A stretch of 64,000 bases of DNA from positions 38,160,387 to 38,224,386 of the forward strand of contig CM031626.1 of assembly GCA_018398815.1 (NCBI GenBank). Direction: 5' to 3'. Below are positions 46,942-59,139 of the stretch, in pieces; position 1 is the stretch's first letter, and every line of letters starts with the position of its first letter. A model generated the notes under the pieces. The model was not told the DNA's origin and did not search any database. It saw nothing but the letters and a program-made list of their open reading frames with translations. The position numbers were made by a program, and so were the translations under genes. Source of the DNA: Conus ventricosus (lineage: Eukaryota > Mollusca > Gastropoda > Neogastropoda > Conidae).

Positions 46942-48384
46942 TTAATGTCTGCAGCCTGACATGTTTGGATTTTGTCTCGTTTCACGAAGAGATTCTAATC
47001 GGAGTAAAAGCCAAGGTTTTACATGCAAGCCAAGGTTATGCACGTGATCAGTGAAAGGAGTCATGGTGTTTCCAAGAGAATGGTGGATAGCATAGGAGAA
47101 AAATCTTCAGATGTTGTAAACAACACAAGGCTTCTGTCTTATCGTCATTCAATATGAGATAGCATGTTTGACATCTACGACTTCACTTCTGAAACACATT
47201 CCTTACGAGAGTGAATGCGAGTAGGAGTGGTTCAGCTGAATATCATCTGCGTACATTTCATGGGAGACAGACTGCAAGTCAATACGGTGCGTTGAGGGAG
47301 TTTCATAAAAGAAACGACTGCTGATCTGAGAGGTACACCAAAGTCTACGCTGACTCAGAAGATTGGCTTTCATAAATCAAATGATGACAGTTTTTCCTTT
47401 TGAGAGCTAAAAACAAAACCAGCTGTGGGTGAAACTGTCAATTCCTAAGTCATGTTTAAGTGCGGGAGAGTAGAATTTCACACCCAACTGCATTGAAGGC
47501 AGCCAAAGTGCCTAGAATAAGAAGAATGGAAATCTGTCTTGGCTGAGAGAGACAAACAGGTAGTTTTGATGTGAAGAAAACCAGTTTCCACCTTGTGCCC
47601 AGCTCAGAAGGCTGACTGATGAACACTGAGCAGACTGCCAGCCATCACATGGGAGAACAGTCCAAGGATCAGTTGCTCAAGCAGCTAGGCCAGGAATACA
47701 AGGTTTGATAAACATCTGCAGCTTTTCAGATTGGCTCCAAGTTGGATTTGTTTAGTAAGGGCTTTACAACAGCAGGTCTAACTCAGAGGGGAAGCTGCCA
47801 GACATGAGTGACTGGTTCATGATGTTCGCCTTTGCTGGGAGGAGGTCAGTGTGTTGAAAAAGTTTGGTAGGCATGGACTGGAGTTCACAGGACTCTGGAT
47901 GGTTTGAAAGATCATTTTTCACATAGATTTCTCCTGAGGCTAAACACTGGACAGGTGCAGTGACAGAGAATGCAGTTGAGGAAAAAAAAAAAAAAGTTCT
48001 CTGTGAAACAGGCAGAAAGTTGTCTTGAGTAGCTCGTATTTTTGGTTTAAAAAAAAAAAAAAAAAAGCAAACATATCAGAGACTAGTCTGGTATTACAAG
48101 CAGTAGGGAGAGACACTTCCTTGGTCTTAGAAAGAAGCGATGACAGATCATGGAAAAACTGTTTACAAGAAGCAGAAAGGGAAACGTGAGAAGAATAAAA
48201 CAGGAAATGAGAGAAGAATATTTGTCCATCAGATCGGACAGTTCTTCCTTCCTCTGCATGTAAATGCTGGGTGTGTACTGTCAACTGTGAAGAGTGTTGG
48301 GCAGGCTCTGCATGCCTGCATTCTCTCTGCAGTCCTTGAAACTAGTCAGCATCAGCCCTAGGTCATAAAGCCGGCTGACTGCTG

Positions 48385-48660
48385 ACGAAAAGGGGTGTGC
48401 AGGTCAAACACCTGACGAAAAGGTGTGTGTGCAGGTCAAACACCTGAGGAAAAGGTGTGTGCAGGTCAAACACCTGAGGAAAAGGTGTGTGCAGGTCAAA
48501 CCTGAGGAAAAGGTGTGTGCAGGTCAAACACCGAGGAAAAGGTGTGTGCAGGTCAAACACCTGAGGAAAAGGTGTGTGCAGGTCAAACACCTGAGGAAAA
48601 GGTGTGTGCAGGTCAAACACCTGAGGAAAAGGCGTGTGCAGGTCAAACACAGTGGAAAAA
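48385..48660. repeat. 30 bp tandem array, ~9 copies
   Basis: Unit AGGTCAAACACCTGAGGAAA plus AGGTGTGTGC, with a few 1-3 bp deletions. Being 30 bp long it leaves frames open artificially. Confidence 0.95.
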
Positions 48661-48869
48661 GAACTGTTCAGACTGGAGACGGCACACTGGGCACACTGGG
48701 CACACTGGGGGGGTTAGGGGCTGAGACTGAAAAATATTGCTTGAAAACCTATCATGACAGATTTTGCTAAAAGAACCAGTGGACACAAATTTTGCTGAGC
48801 ATTTGCGCTTTTCAATAGCAGGGTAGCACAAAACAGACAAATGGTTAGTCACCAGATTATGCTCCGTAT

Positions 48870-49300
48870 GGGTGGAGTATCAATGGCTTTCTGTACAAGA
48901 CTCCGAGAATGACAAATAAGGTTATTATCAATGGCTTTCTGTACAAGATTAAGAGTATAATGAATAAGGTTATTATCAATGGCTTTCTGTACAAGATTAA
49001 GAGTATGGCGAATAAGGTTATTATCAATGGCTTTCTGTACAAGACTCAGAGTATAACGAATAAGGTTATTATCAATGGCTTTCTGTACAAGATTAAGAGT
49101 ATGGCGAATAAGGTTATTATCAATGGCTTTCTGTACAAGATTAAGAGTATAATGAATAAGGTTATTATCAAGGGCTTTCTGTACAAGATTAAGAGTATGG
49201 CGAATAAGGTTATTATCAATGGCTTTCTGTACAAGACTCAGAGTATAACGAATAAGGTTATTATCAATGGCTTTCTGTACAAGACTCACAGTATGACCCT
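48870..49300. repeat. 48 bp tandem array, 9 copies
   Basis: Unit TTATCAATGGCTTTCTGTAC plus AAGATTAAGAGTATGGCGAATAAGGTTA. Variants AAGACTCAGAGTATAACG alternate in a partly regular order. Both strands are open for long stretches because 48 is a multiple of three. Confidence 0.95.
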
Positions 49301-49740
49301 TTACACGAACTGGTTCAGTGAACATTTGAACAAGACTGAACATATCTGACTGACCTCACACTTTTTTGGCGCTCACATCAATGGCATCATATCATCTCAA
49401 TGAACATTAAAATTACCTGGTATACAAGAGCTAGCCACACCCCACCTCTACCCTCCTCTACCCCCCCCCCCCCCCCACCACTTCCCTCAAATCCCCACCC
49501 CATCCCTAAAAGGATTTCCTCTACAAGAAAGATGATTCTTATATGATTTTACCCTACCCTCCTTTGCTCTACATCATTCAAAGACTTCGTCCCACTCCCA
49601 CCCCCCTACCCTCCCAAGGCAAGACACAACACCCCTCCTCCATTTCCCAGTCCTTCACACCAAATCACATTGAAGCGGCTTCCCCTGCCCATGGATGTAT
49701 TTGGGGCGGGGTGGAGGGGGGCAGGCGTAATCACTGGGGA
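49301..49740. other. No gene recognised; C-rich low complexity
   Basis: Unique sequence with a C-run at about 49461-49476 and CT/CA-rich context. Confidence 0.5.
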
Positions 49741-49744
49741 CTCG

Positions 49745-50280
49745 ATGAAGTGGGGACGCCGTTGCCTGTGAGGGAAAACAGAGCGCCTGGAGAAAGAGAC
49801 AGTGGATGTCACAGTAGAGCAACCCGTGAGGGAAACACAGTGCCTGGAGAAATGACAGTGTGGATGTCACAACCTGTGAGGGAAAACACAGTGCCTGGAG
49901 AAATGACAGTGTGGATGTCACGGTAGAGCAACCCGTGAGGGGAACACAGTGCCTGGAGAAATGACAGTGTGGATGTCACAACCTGTGAGGGAAAACACAG
50001 AGCCTGGAGAAATGACAGTGTGGATGTCACAACCTGTGAGGGGAACACAGTGCCTGGAAAATGACAGTGTGAATGTCACAGTAGAGCAACCTGTGAGTGA
50101 AAACACAGTACCTGGAGAAATGACAGTGTGGATGTCACGGTTAGAGCTACCTGTGAGGGGAACACAGAGCCTGGAGAAATGACAGTGGGGGATGTCACAA
50201 CCTGTGAGGGGGAACACGTGCCTGGAGAAATGACAGTGTGGATGTCACAGTGGAGCAACCTGTGAGGGGAACACAGTGTG
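49745..50280. repeat. ~51/62 bp tandem array
   Basis: Copies contain GTGAGGGAAAACACAGTGCC and TGGAGAAATGACAGTGTGGA, with or without an extra GTAGAGCAACC segment, so two unit lengths are mixed. Confidence 0.9.
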
Positions 50281-50384
50281 TCTCTCTCTGACTCCCCGTT
50301 GACGTCCCTGGCTTCCATGCCTGGAGCCTAAAAACGGAGATGGCTGTCAAAAGACATGTCAGATCTACGCAAGTCACAAGGGGA

Positions 50385-52330
50385 CCACACAGATCCCCTC
50401 AGGTGAACAACAAATCCCCTATGGCAAACAATGGAGATAACAGATCCCCTTTAAGCAAACAAAAGGGCATGACAGGTCCCATCATGTGAACAAGGATGCA
50501 CGAAGATCCCCACAGGTAAACAAGGGGGAAGGGCAAACTATGGGGTATGAAGATTCCGTCTGGTGGATCAGAGGGCAGGACCTATCCTCTCAGGTGAACA
50601 AGAGGACATGCCAGATCTCCTTAGGCTAACAAGGGGACACGACAAATACCCTCATGTTAACTACCAGACTACGCCTTGGCTTAAGGCTGTGTCAGACCAA
50701 CTGACATTGGCTGGGGCACCAAGGCTGCATCAAAATGTTGTTATGCTTAGCATAGTTATGCGAAGATTGTCTTCAGTCGCGACAAGCTCCTAGCATAACA
50801 CCATCAGTCTCCTAAATCCCTCGAAGTCGGAGTGAGGCTGACCATGTGGCAGGGTAATCAAAAACGATCACACACATTATGTTCTCATCCCTAGCTAATG
50901 CATTTGTACTATAGCGTTCAAGTACTTTGGCTGTTCGGATGATCCCTGGTGTCTTGTAGCCAGGGTACAACAACAACAACAAGAACACCATCAGATAGAC
51001 AAATGCCTTCAGAATACCAACAGAACAGGACTGATCCCCTAAAGTGAACAAGGAGAGGACAGATCCCTTCAGGTTCACAGGAGGACATAAAAGATCCCCT
51101 GTGGTGAACAAGGACATGACAGATCCCTCAGGTAGCACAGATCCCCCAGGTCAACAAGGAAAGGACAGATCCCCTATGTGAACAAGAGGACAGTGTAGAT
51201 CCCTCATGAACAAGAACAGATCCCCTCAGGTGAACAATGGGACAGGACAGATCCCCTAAGGTGAACAATGGGACAGGACAGATCCCCTCAGGTAAACAAT
51301 GGGACAGGACAGATCCCCTCAGGTGAACAATGGGACACGACAGATCCCCTCAGGTGAACAATGGGACACGACAGATCCCCTCAGGTGAACAATGGGACAG
51401 GACAGATCCCTAAGGTGAACAATGGGACAGGACAGATCCCCTCAGGTAAACAATGGACAGGACAGATCCCCTCAGGTGAACAATGGGACAGGACAGATCC
51501 CCTCAGGTAAACAATGGGACACGACAGATCCCCTAAGGTGAACAAGGACATGACAGATCCCCTAAGGTGAACAAGGACATGACAGATCCCCTAAGGTGAA
51601 CAATGGGACAGGACAGATCCCCTAAGGTGAACAATGGGACAGGACAGATCCCCTAAGGTGAACAATGGGACAGGAAAGATCCCCTCAGGTGAACAATGGG
51701 ACAGGAAAGATCCCCTCAGGTGAACAAGGACATGACAGATCCCCTAAGGTGAACAAGGACATGACAGATCCCCTAAGGTGAACAAGGACAGGACAGATCC
51801 CCTATGGTGAACAATGGACAGGACAGATCCCCTCAGGTGAACGATGGGACAGGACAGATCCCCTCAGGTGAACAATAGGACAGGACAGATCCCCTCAGGT
51901 GAACAATGGGACAGGACAGATCCCCTCAGGTAAACAATGGACAGGACAGATCCCCTAAGGTGAACAATGGGACAGGACAGATCCCCTAAGGTGAACAATG
52001 GACAGGACAGATCCCCTAAGGTGAACAATGGGACAGGACAGATCCCCTCAGGTAAACAATGGGACAGGACAGATCCCCTCAGGTGAACAATGGGACAGGA
52101 CAGATCCCCTAAGGTGAACAAGGACAGGACAGATCCCTCAGGTAGCACAGATCCCCTCAGGTCAACAAGGAAAGGACAGATCCCCTACGTGAACAAGAGG
52201 ACAGTGTAGCTAGATCCCTCACATGAACAAGAACAGATCCCCTCAGGATGACAATGAAACAAGACAGATCCCCACAAGTCAATAAAGAAACACAACCAAT
52301 CCCGTCTGGTGACCATGAGGACGGGACAAA
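50385..52330. repeat. ~31 bp tandem array, interrupted once
   Basis: The unit is GACAGATCCCCTCAGGTGAA plus CAATGGGACAG. Variants have CTAAGG and AAGGACAT. The array is regular from about 51180 to 52140 and diverged at both ends. A 340 bp stretch without repeats lies at about 50655-50995. Confidence 0.93.
50655..50995. other. Non-repeat insert inside the 31 bp array, unidentified
   Basis: The sequence between TTAACTACCAGACTACGCC and GTAGCCAGGGTACAACAACA shows no copies of the array unit. It is not recognisable as a known element, and no convincing terminal repeats were found by eye. It ends in a short CAA microsatellite. Confidence 0.5.
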
Positions 52331-52734
52331 TCCTTCAGGCAGAGGACTGGCGATGGTGACAGGGTCAGCTGTTTGGAGCCAGTGAAAATCAGGGGCACCC
52401 CACCCATCCCCTTCTCCCCTCGCCTGGACCAAGAAGGGAGAAGGAAGGACAGGACAGTGAGGGAAGGGTGGAAATTCATCTTCACAAAGTCTTTAAAAAA
52501 AAAGATTTAAATGTGCACGATTGCATGGCTGGGACAAAAATGACAAACCAATGTCGGAGCTGCCCTGTCCCCCACAATCGTACAGCCTCAGGTGGGAAAC
52601 TACAATCACATAAAGCTCCAATGAGACTTCTTCCCTTCATAATCAACACCTGCCAGCCACTGCTAGTCAAGCCAGTTCACAGACCCAGAACCCTGCTCCG
52701 TCAAAAACGCCAGTCGAACTGTGTCCACAGCACA

Positions 52735-55700
52735 GTCCCTGAAACTATCAACACTGTCAGTCACACTGTATCTAAATCACCGTCCATGAAACTACCCACA
52801 CTGTCAGTCACACTGTATCTAAATCACAGTCCATGAAACTACCAATACTGTCAGAAACTACCCACACTGTCAGTCATACTGTATCTAAATCACAGTCCAT
52901 GAAACTACCAACACTGTCAGTCACACTGTATCTAAATCACAGTCCATGAAACTACCAACACTGTCAGTCACACTGTATCTAAATCACAGTCCATGAAACT
53001 ACCCACACTGTCAGTCACACTGTATCTAAATCACAGTCCATGAAACTATCAACACTGTCAGTCACACTGTATCTAAATCACAGTCCATAAAACTACCAAC
53101 ACTGTCAGTCACACTGTATCTAAATCATAGTCCATAAAACTACCCACACTGTCAGTCACACTGTATCTAAATCACAGTCCATGAAACTATCAACACTGTC
53201 AGTCACACTGTATCTAAATCACAGTCCATGAAACTACCAACACTGTCAGTCACACTGTATCTAAATCACAGTCCATGAAACTACCAACACTGTCAGAAAC
53301 TACCCACACTGTCAGTCACACTGCATCTAAATCACAGTCCATGAAACTACCCACACTGTCAGTCACACTATATCTAAATCACAGTCCATGAAACTACCCA
53401 CACTGTCAGTCACACTGTATCTAAATCACAGTCCATGAAACTACCAACACTGTCAGTCACACTGTATCTAAATCACAGTCCATGAAACTACCCACACTGT
53501 CAGTCACACTATATCTAAATCACAGTCCATGAAACTACCAATACTGTCAGAAACTACCCATACTGTCAGTCACACTGCATCTAAATCACAGTCCATGAAA
53601 CTACCAACACTGTCAGTCACACTGCATCTAAATCACAGTCTATGAAACTACCCACACTGTCAGTCACACTGCATCTAAATCACAGTCCATGAAACTATCA
53701 ACATTGTCAGTCACACTGCATCTAAATCACAGTCCATGAAACTACCGTCACTGTCAGTCACACTGCATCTAAATCACAGTCCATGAAACTACCAACACAG
53801 TCAGAAACTATCCACACTGTCAGTCACACTGCATCTAAATCACAGTCCATGAAACTACCCACACTGTCAGTCACACTGTGTCTAAATCACAGTCCATGAA
53901 ACTATCAACACTGTCGGTCACACTGTATCTAAATCACAGTCCATGAAACTACCAACACCATCAGTCACACTGTATCTAAAAATCACAGTCCATGAAACTA
54001 CTAACACTGTCAGTCACACTGTATCTAAATCACAGTCCATGAAACTACCAACACTGTCAGAAACTACCCACACTGTCAGTCACACTGTATCTAAATCACT
54101 GTCCATGAAACTACCCACACTGTCAGTCACACTGTATCTAAATCACAGTCCATGAAACTATCAACACTGTCGGTCACACTGTATCTAAATCACAGTCCAT
54201 GAAACTACCAACACTGTCAGTCACACTATATCTAAATCACAGTCAATGAAACTACCCACACTGTCAGTCACACTGTATCTAAATCACAGTCCATGAAACT
54301 ACCAACACTGTCAGTCACACTGTATCTAAATCACAGTCCATGAAACTACCCACACTGTCAGTCACACTGCATCTAAATCACAGTCCATGAAACTACCAAC
54401 ACTGTCAGAAACTACCCACACTGTCAGTCACACTGCATCTAAATCACAGTCCATGAAACTACCCACACTGTCAGTCACACTGCATCTAAATCACAGTCCA
54501 TGAAACTACCCACACTGTCAGTCACACTGTGTTTAAATCACAGTCCATGAAACTACCAACACTGTCAGAAACTATCCACACTGTCAGTCACACTGTATCT
54601 AAATCACAGTCCATGAAACTACCCACACTGTCAGAACCTATCCACACTGTCAGTCACACTGTATCTAAATCACAGTCCATGAAACTACCCACACTGTCAG
54701 TCACACTGTGTCTAAATCACAGTCCATGAAACTACCCACACTGTCAGTCACACTGTATCTAAATCACAGTCCATAAAACTACCCACACTGTCAGTCACAC
54801 TGCATCTAAATCACAGTCCATGAAACTACCAACACTGTCAGAAACTACCCACACTGTCAGTCACACTGCATCTAAATCACAGTCCATGAAACTACCCACA
54901 CTGTCAGTCACACTGCATCTAAATCACAGTCCGAGAAAATACCCACACTGTCAGTCACACTGTGTCTAAATCACAGTCCATGAAACTACCAACACTGTCA
55001 GAAACTATCCACACTGTCAGTCACACTGTATCTAAATCACAGTCCATGAAACTACCCACACTGTCAGAACCTATCCACACTGTCAGTCACACTGTATCTA
55101 AATCACAGTCCATGAAACTACCCACACTGTCAGCCACACTGTGTCTAAATCACAGTCCATGAAACTACCCACACTGTCAGTCACACTGTATCTAAATCAC
55201 AGTCCATAAAACTACCCACACTGTCAGTCACACTGCATCTAAATCACAGTCCATGAAACTACCAACACTGTCAGAAACTACCCACACTGTCAGTCACACT
55301 GCATCTAAATCACAGTCCATGAAACTACCCACACTGTCAGTCACACTGCATCTAAATCACAGTCCATGAAACTACCGACACTATCAGTCACACTGTATCT
55401 AAATCACAGTCCATGAAACTACCCACACTGTCAGTCACACTGCATCTAAATCACAGTCCATGAAACTACCAACACTGTCAGAAACTACCAACACTGTCAG
55501 TCACACTGTGTTTAAATCACAGTCCATGAAACTACCAGCACTGTCAGTCATGCTGTATCTAAATCACAGTCCATGAAACTACCAACACTGTCGGTCGCAC
55601 TGTATCTAAATCACAGTCCATGAAACTACCCACACTGTCAGTCACACTGTATCTAAATCACAGTCCATGACACTACCAACACTGTCAGTCACACTGTATC

Positions 55701-56230
55701 TAAATCACAGTCCATGAAACTACCAACACTGTCGGTCGCACTGCATCTAAATCACAGTCCATGAAACTACCAGCACTGTCAGTCATGCTGTATCTAAATC
55801 ACAGTCCATGAAACTACCAACACTGTCGGTCGCACTGTATCTAAATCACAGTCCATGAAACTACCAACACTGTCAGTCACACTGTATCTAAATCACAGTC
55901 CATGAAACTACCAACACTGTCAGTCACACTGTATCTAAATCACAGTCCATGAAACTACCAACACTGTCAGTCACACTGTATCTAAATCACAGTCCATGAA
56001 ACTACCAACACTGTCAGTCACACTGTATCTAAATCACAGTCCATGAAACTACCAACACTGTCAGTCACACTGTATCTAAATCACAGTCAATAAAACTACC
56101 AACACTGTCGGTCGCACTGTATTTAATAAATCACAGTCCATGAAACTACCAACACTGTCAGTCACACTATATCTAAATCACAGTCCATGAAACTACCAAC
56201 ACTGTCAGTCACACTGTGTCTAGAACACAG
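52735..56230. repeat. 47 bp satellite array, ~72 copies, with higher-order structure
   Basis: The unit is CACAGTCCATGAAACTACCA plus ACACTGTCAGTCACACTGTATCTAAAT. Recurrent longer units have an extra AAACTACCCACACTGTCAG segment. A block near 54529 is repeated 433 bp later near 54962 with the same variant order (GAAACTATCCAC, CAGAACCTATCC), indicating a higher-order duplication. Open frames across it (SQSMKLPTLS-type) are artefacts. Confidence 0.95.
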
Positions 56231-56238
56231 ACCATGAA

Positions 56239-56480
56239 ATGTGTTCTCTTCGGACACTTTGCACACCCTTCCATTTGACGTCCACTCTAGTCAGGACAAC
56301 AGAGTGGGACAGTCTGCTAGCAGACTATCTCATGTCCACTCTTAGTGCTGTGAAATCTGACGGACTGGTGGCAAACCATCTCCTTCCCGCTCTTGTTAAG
56401 TCTGACAGAATGGTGTCAAAGCATTCCACACTGAGTGCTGTGAAATCTGAGAGCCTGCTGGCAAACCGTTCACTTCCACA
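56239..56480. repeat. Degenerate ~62 bp repeat
   Basis: Recurring GTGCTGTGAAATCTGA and TGGCAAACC phrases with about 60 bp spacing, 3-4 copies. Confidence 0.65.
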
Positions 56481-56779
56481 CTTAGTGTTGTGAATTCTGC
56501 ATTTTTCTTTTTTTCTTTTTTTTTTGTGCCTTAGTAACAAAGCAAATGTTTTTTTTTATGCAAAGACCATAAACCAAAATCAAATAAAAATGTGTTGTGA
56601 ATTCTGCTTTTTTGTCCTTAGCCAGAAAGCGAACTTTTTTTTGTAAAGACCATTTCAAACTAAATCAAAATAAAACAAAAACGTGCTTCCGTCATGTTCA
56701 CGTCACTCTTCCTTTTCTCATTTTTTTTCACCCAAATCTTGGAAAGATTTTTTTTTTCCTGGTCTTTGAACCAGTACTG

Positions 56780-57040
56780 ATGATGAAGCTTTGCCAGCAG
56801 TTTAAATCTGATCAGAGAAGTCAGCAAAGAAGTCATCACAAAACTGCCAAAGCCAATCAGAAGCCTCTGCAAAGAAGTCTTCAAAAAACTGCAAAAGCCA
56901 ATCACAGACTCCAGCATAGAAGTAAAAAAAAAGAAAAAGAAAAAAAAAAACTACCAAAGCCAAACACAGACCTCAGCAAAGAAGTCATTTAACATTTGCC
57001 AAAGCCAATTAGGTACCCCAGCAAAGAAGTCATGAAAACA
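56780..57040. repeat. Degenerate ~40 bp repeat
   Basis: CAAAGCCAATCACAGACTCC and AGCAAAGAAGTCAT recur about six times. An A-rich run interrupts at about 56926-56950. Confidence 0.75.
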
Positions 57041-57359
57041 GCCAGTCTAGCAAAAGAAACCAAGTGCATTGTTTCGGGTGCGTTATTTCCTATTTCCTTG
57101 CAAGCTGCCGAGGTTCCAGCAGGAATGCCACAAAGAAAAAAGCCAAACTGTGCGTGGACTTCACTTGTTTCACTGGCCACGTGAATGGTAAGAGACGGGG
57201 CTCCTCAGTGACTGATAACACTGGCTGGTCTATGAGTGCATGTTTGTGTTACAATGTTCCCATTCATCTTGAAATGTTTAAAACAATGTATTAGATGGGA
57301 AAGCAAAATGAGCATGTCAGCACAAGTGTTTCTGTGCATCAGACACTTCAGTGACTGGA

Positions 57360-57640
57360 CAGGGACGATGACATCCTGACCCCACCTTTGACCACAGAGG
57401 TGACACAGGTCACCAACCCACCTCACAGAAGGCTGTCTCCAACACTGCTGTTATCACCCCACCCTTCACCACTGAGGAAACATGGGCTATAAACCCACCT
57501 CACTGAAGCTTGTCTCCAACACTGCTGTTATCACCACACCTTTCGCCACACAGGTGACATGGGTCATCAACTCATTAACTCATCTCACAGACACTGTCAT
57601 CTCCAACACTTGCTAGTACCGCCCTATCTTACGCCACTGA
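57360..57640. repeat. ~77 bp degenerate repeat, 3 copies
   Basis: Shared phrases CTGTCTCCAACACTGCTGTT, ATCACCCCACC and GTGACANGGGTCAT(CA)ACC. Confidence 0.7.
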
Positions 57641-58250
57641 CACAACCTGAGCCATCAATCTAATTCAAAGTGATGACATTTTTCCAACTGAATCTCCAGC
57701 CACACCACCTCTCAGAAAGACTGTATCTTTTACAATATGGTGATTTTGTAACATTCCATCTCTCTCCCTCTCTCTCTCTGGCTAAGAATATAGGTCATGA
57801 TTACACTAAGCATTAGGAAGCACTAGCAACTGCAGCAGTAGGAAATGAAAACAAAAGCCAGGTCAAAGCATCAGTATAACAAACTCAGGAACTCCAATCT
57901 CAAAGTGCTCTTACCTGACGGAGTTGCCGCTTCACCTGGACAAGCAAGCCAGCCATGTCATCATCATCATAAACTCAGTGGTCATCAACATATTATCCAC
58001 TTACCACCAGCATCAACAACATGCACTACAAATCAGCCACACAGGAGACAAATGGCAAAAACAAAAAAAACAAAAAAAAACAACCAAACAAAATCAACCA
58101 CAACCAAACATACATCCCTAACATGTCAGGAGGAAGGTGGGGGAAAGGCACATGTGTGTTTTGTAACAGCCCCCCCCCCCCCCCCCCCCCCAAACCCCGT
58201 CCACATTTAACAAACTTCAAACTTCCCACCCCAGTCAGTCCACTTTTCAA
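57641..58250. other. No gene recognised; C- and A-runs
   Basis: Unique sequence with a C-run at about 58170-58191. A minus-strand donor-like CGTCAGGTAAGAG at about 57915 has no open exon compatible with the Cbl-like frame. Confidence 0.5.
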
Positions 58251-58420
58251 TGGCAGCAGTTGTATGCACTACCTTATCTCCCATTTGTCTTTTTTAATGG
58301 CAGAAGTTGTATGCACCCCCATGTCCCCAGTCAGTCCATATTTTTTCTTAAATGGCAGAAGGTGTATATATATATACTCCCATATCCCGGTCAGTCCATT
58401 TTTTTCTTAAATGGCAGAAG

Positions 58421-58468
<48 letters not shown>

Positions 58469-58626
58469 TATACTCCCATATCCCGGTCAGTCCATTTTCA
58501 ATGGCAGAAGTTGTATGCACCCCCATGTCCCCAGTCAGTCCATTTTTTTTCTTAAATGGCAGAAGGTGTATATATATATATACTCCCATATCCCGGTCAG
58601 TCCATTTTTTTCTTAAATGGCAGAAG

Positions 58627-58701
<75 letters not shown>

Positions 58702-58772
58702 TCCCATATCCCGGTCACTCCATTTTTCAATGGCAGAAGTTGTATGCACCCCCATGTCCTCACAGTCAGTCC

Positions 58773-58775
<3 letters not shown>
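58225..58775. repeat. ~65-110 bp tandem repeats containing (TA)n
   Basis: Seven copies share CCCGGTCAGTCCATTTTTTT or CCAGTCAGTCCA, then AATGGCAGAAG(G/T)TGTAT. Copies with GGTGTATATA expand into (TA)n tracts of up to about 65 bp, and copies with GTTGTATGCACCCCCATGTC do not. A poly-A run ends the block at about 58776-58802. Confidence 0.9.
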
Positions 58776-58805
<30 letters not shown>

Positions 58806-58869
58806 CCAAAAACGGCCATCTAAGTGTTTGTTCATCCATCATTTTGAATGCTGTTCATCGAGCCTGAAC

Positions 58870-58972
58870 ATGATCCAACTGATTCAAACACCTGTGATTC
58901 AAACACCTGTGATTCAAACACCTGTGATTCAAACACCTGTGATTCAAACACCTGTGATTCAAACACCTGTCT
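58870..58972. repeat. 15 bp tandem repeat, ~6 copies
   Basis: TGATTCAAACACCTG is repeated six times without change. Confidence 0.97.
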
Positions 58973-59007
58973 GTTTTGTAATTTGTTTGTTCCTTCCCTT
59001 GGGGGCT

Positions 59008-59133
59008 GGTGAGTTGATTTTAACGTGGTGACAGCCCTGATGTGAGTTGATTTTAACGTGGTGACAGCCCTGATGTGGCCCTTTGCGGTCGGCTGGGCTA
59101 TAAGCAACATTATCTTATCTTATCTTATCTTAT
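59008..59133 (+). mobile_element. 5'-truncated LINE tail with perfect 12 bp target-site duplication
   Basis: The sequence matches the 3' end of the minus-strand LINE at 8989: GAGTTGATTTTAACGTGGTG, CCTGATGTGGCC, CGGTCGGCTGGGCTATAAG, then (TTATC)n. CCCTTGGGGGCT lies directly on both sides (58996-59007 and 59134-59145). The first ~33 bp of the copy are tandemly duplicated. Confidence 0.9.
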
Positions 59134-59139
59134 CCCTTG

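Larger units (their letters stand above)
43265..48355 (-). mobile_element. 5'-truncated CR1/L2-like LINE carrying two piggyBac insertions
   Basis: Minus-strand order is: a linker region at about 48300-47950; RT fingers/palm at about 47800-47400, with VVKPLL and HQSAFRAGHKVETG; the catalytic YADD box at 47242-47253; TEALCC and ISSIR-like pieces to 46947; RT C-terminal pieces at 45472-45180 (LVGYAQKIPRPLQQVQNSAAK, read in part, then HHWLPLEQR); and the extreme C-terminus at 43683-43500 (SAADSRIF). A GTAGAGTGCTTTGAGAT-type 3' end and ATT-rich tail lie near 43265-43320. This is the usual order for CR1/L2/Jockey-superfamily LINEs. Exact clade not resolved. Frameshifts are present. Confidence 0.8.

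Noticed and set aside
57915..57965. Minus-strand exon ending in CGTCAG|GTAAGAG between the two Cbl exons
   Set aside because: The best acceptor gives a 21 nt exon that introduces a stop in the phase needed by the UBA exon. Larger versions also hit stops.
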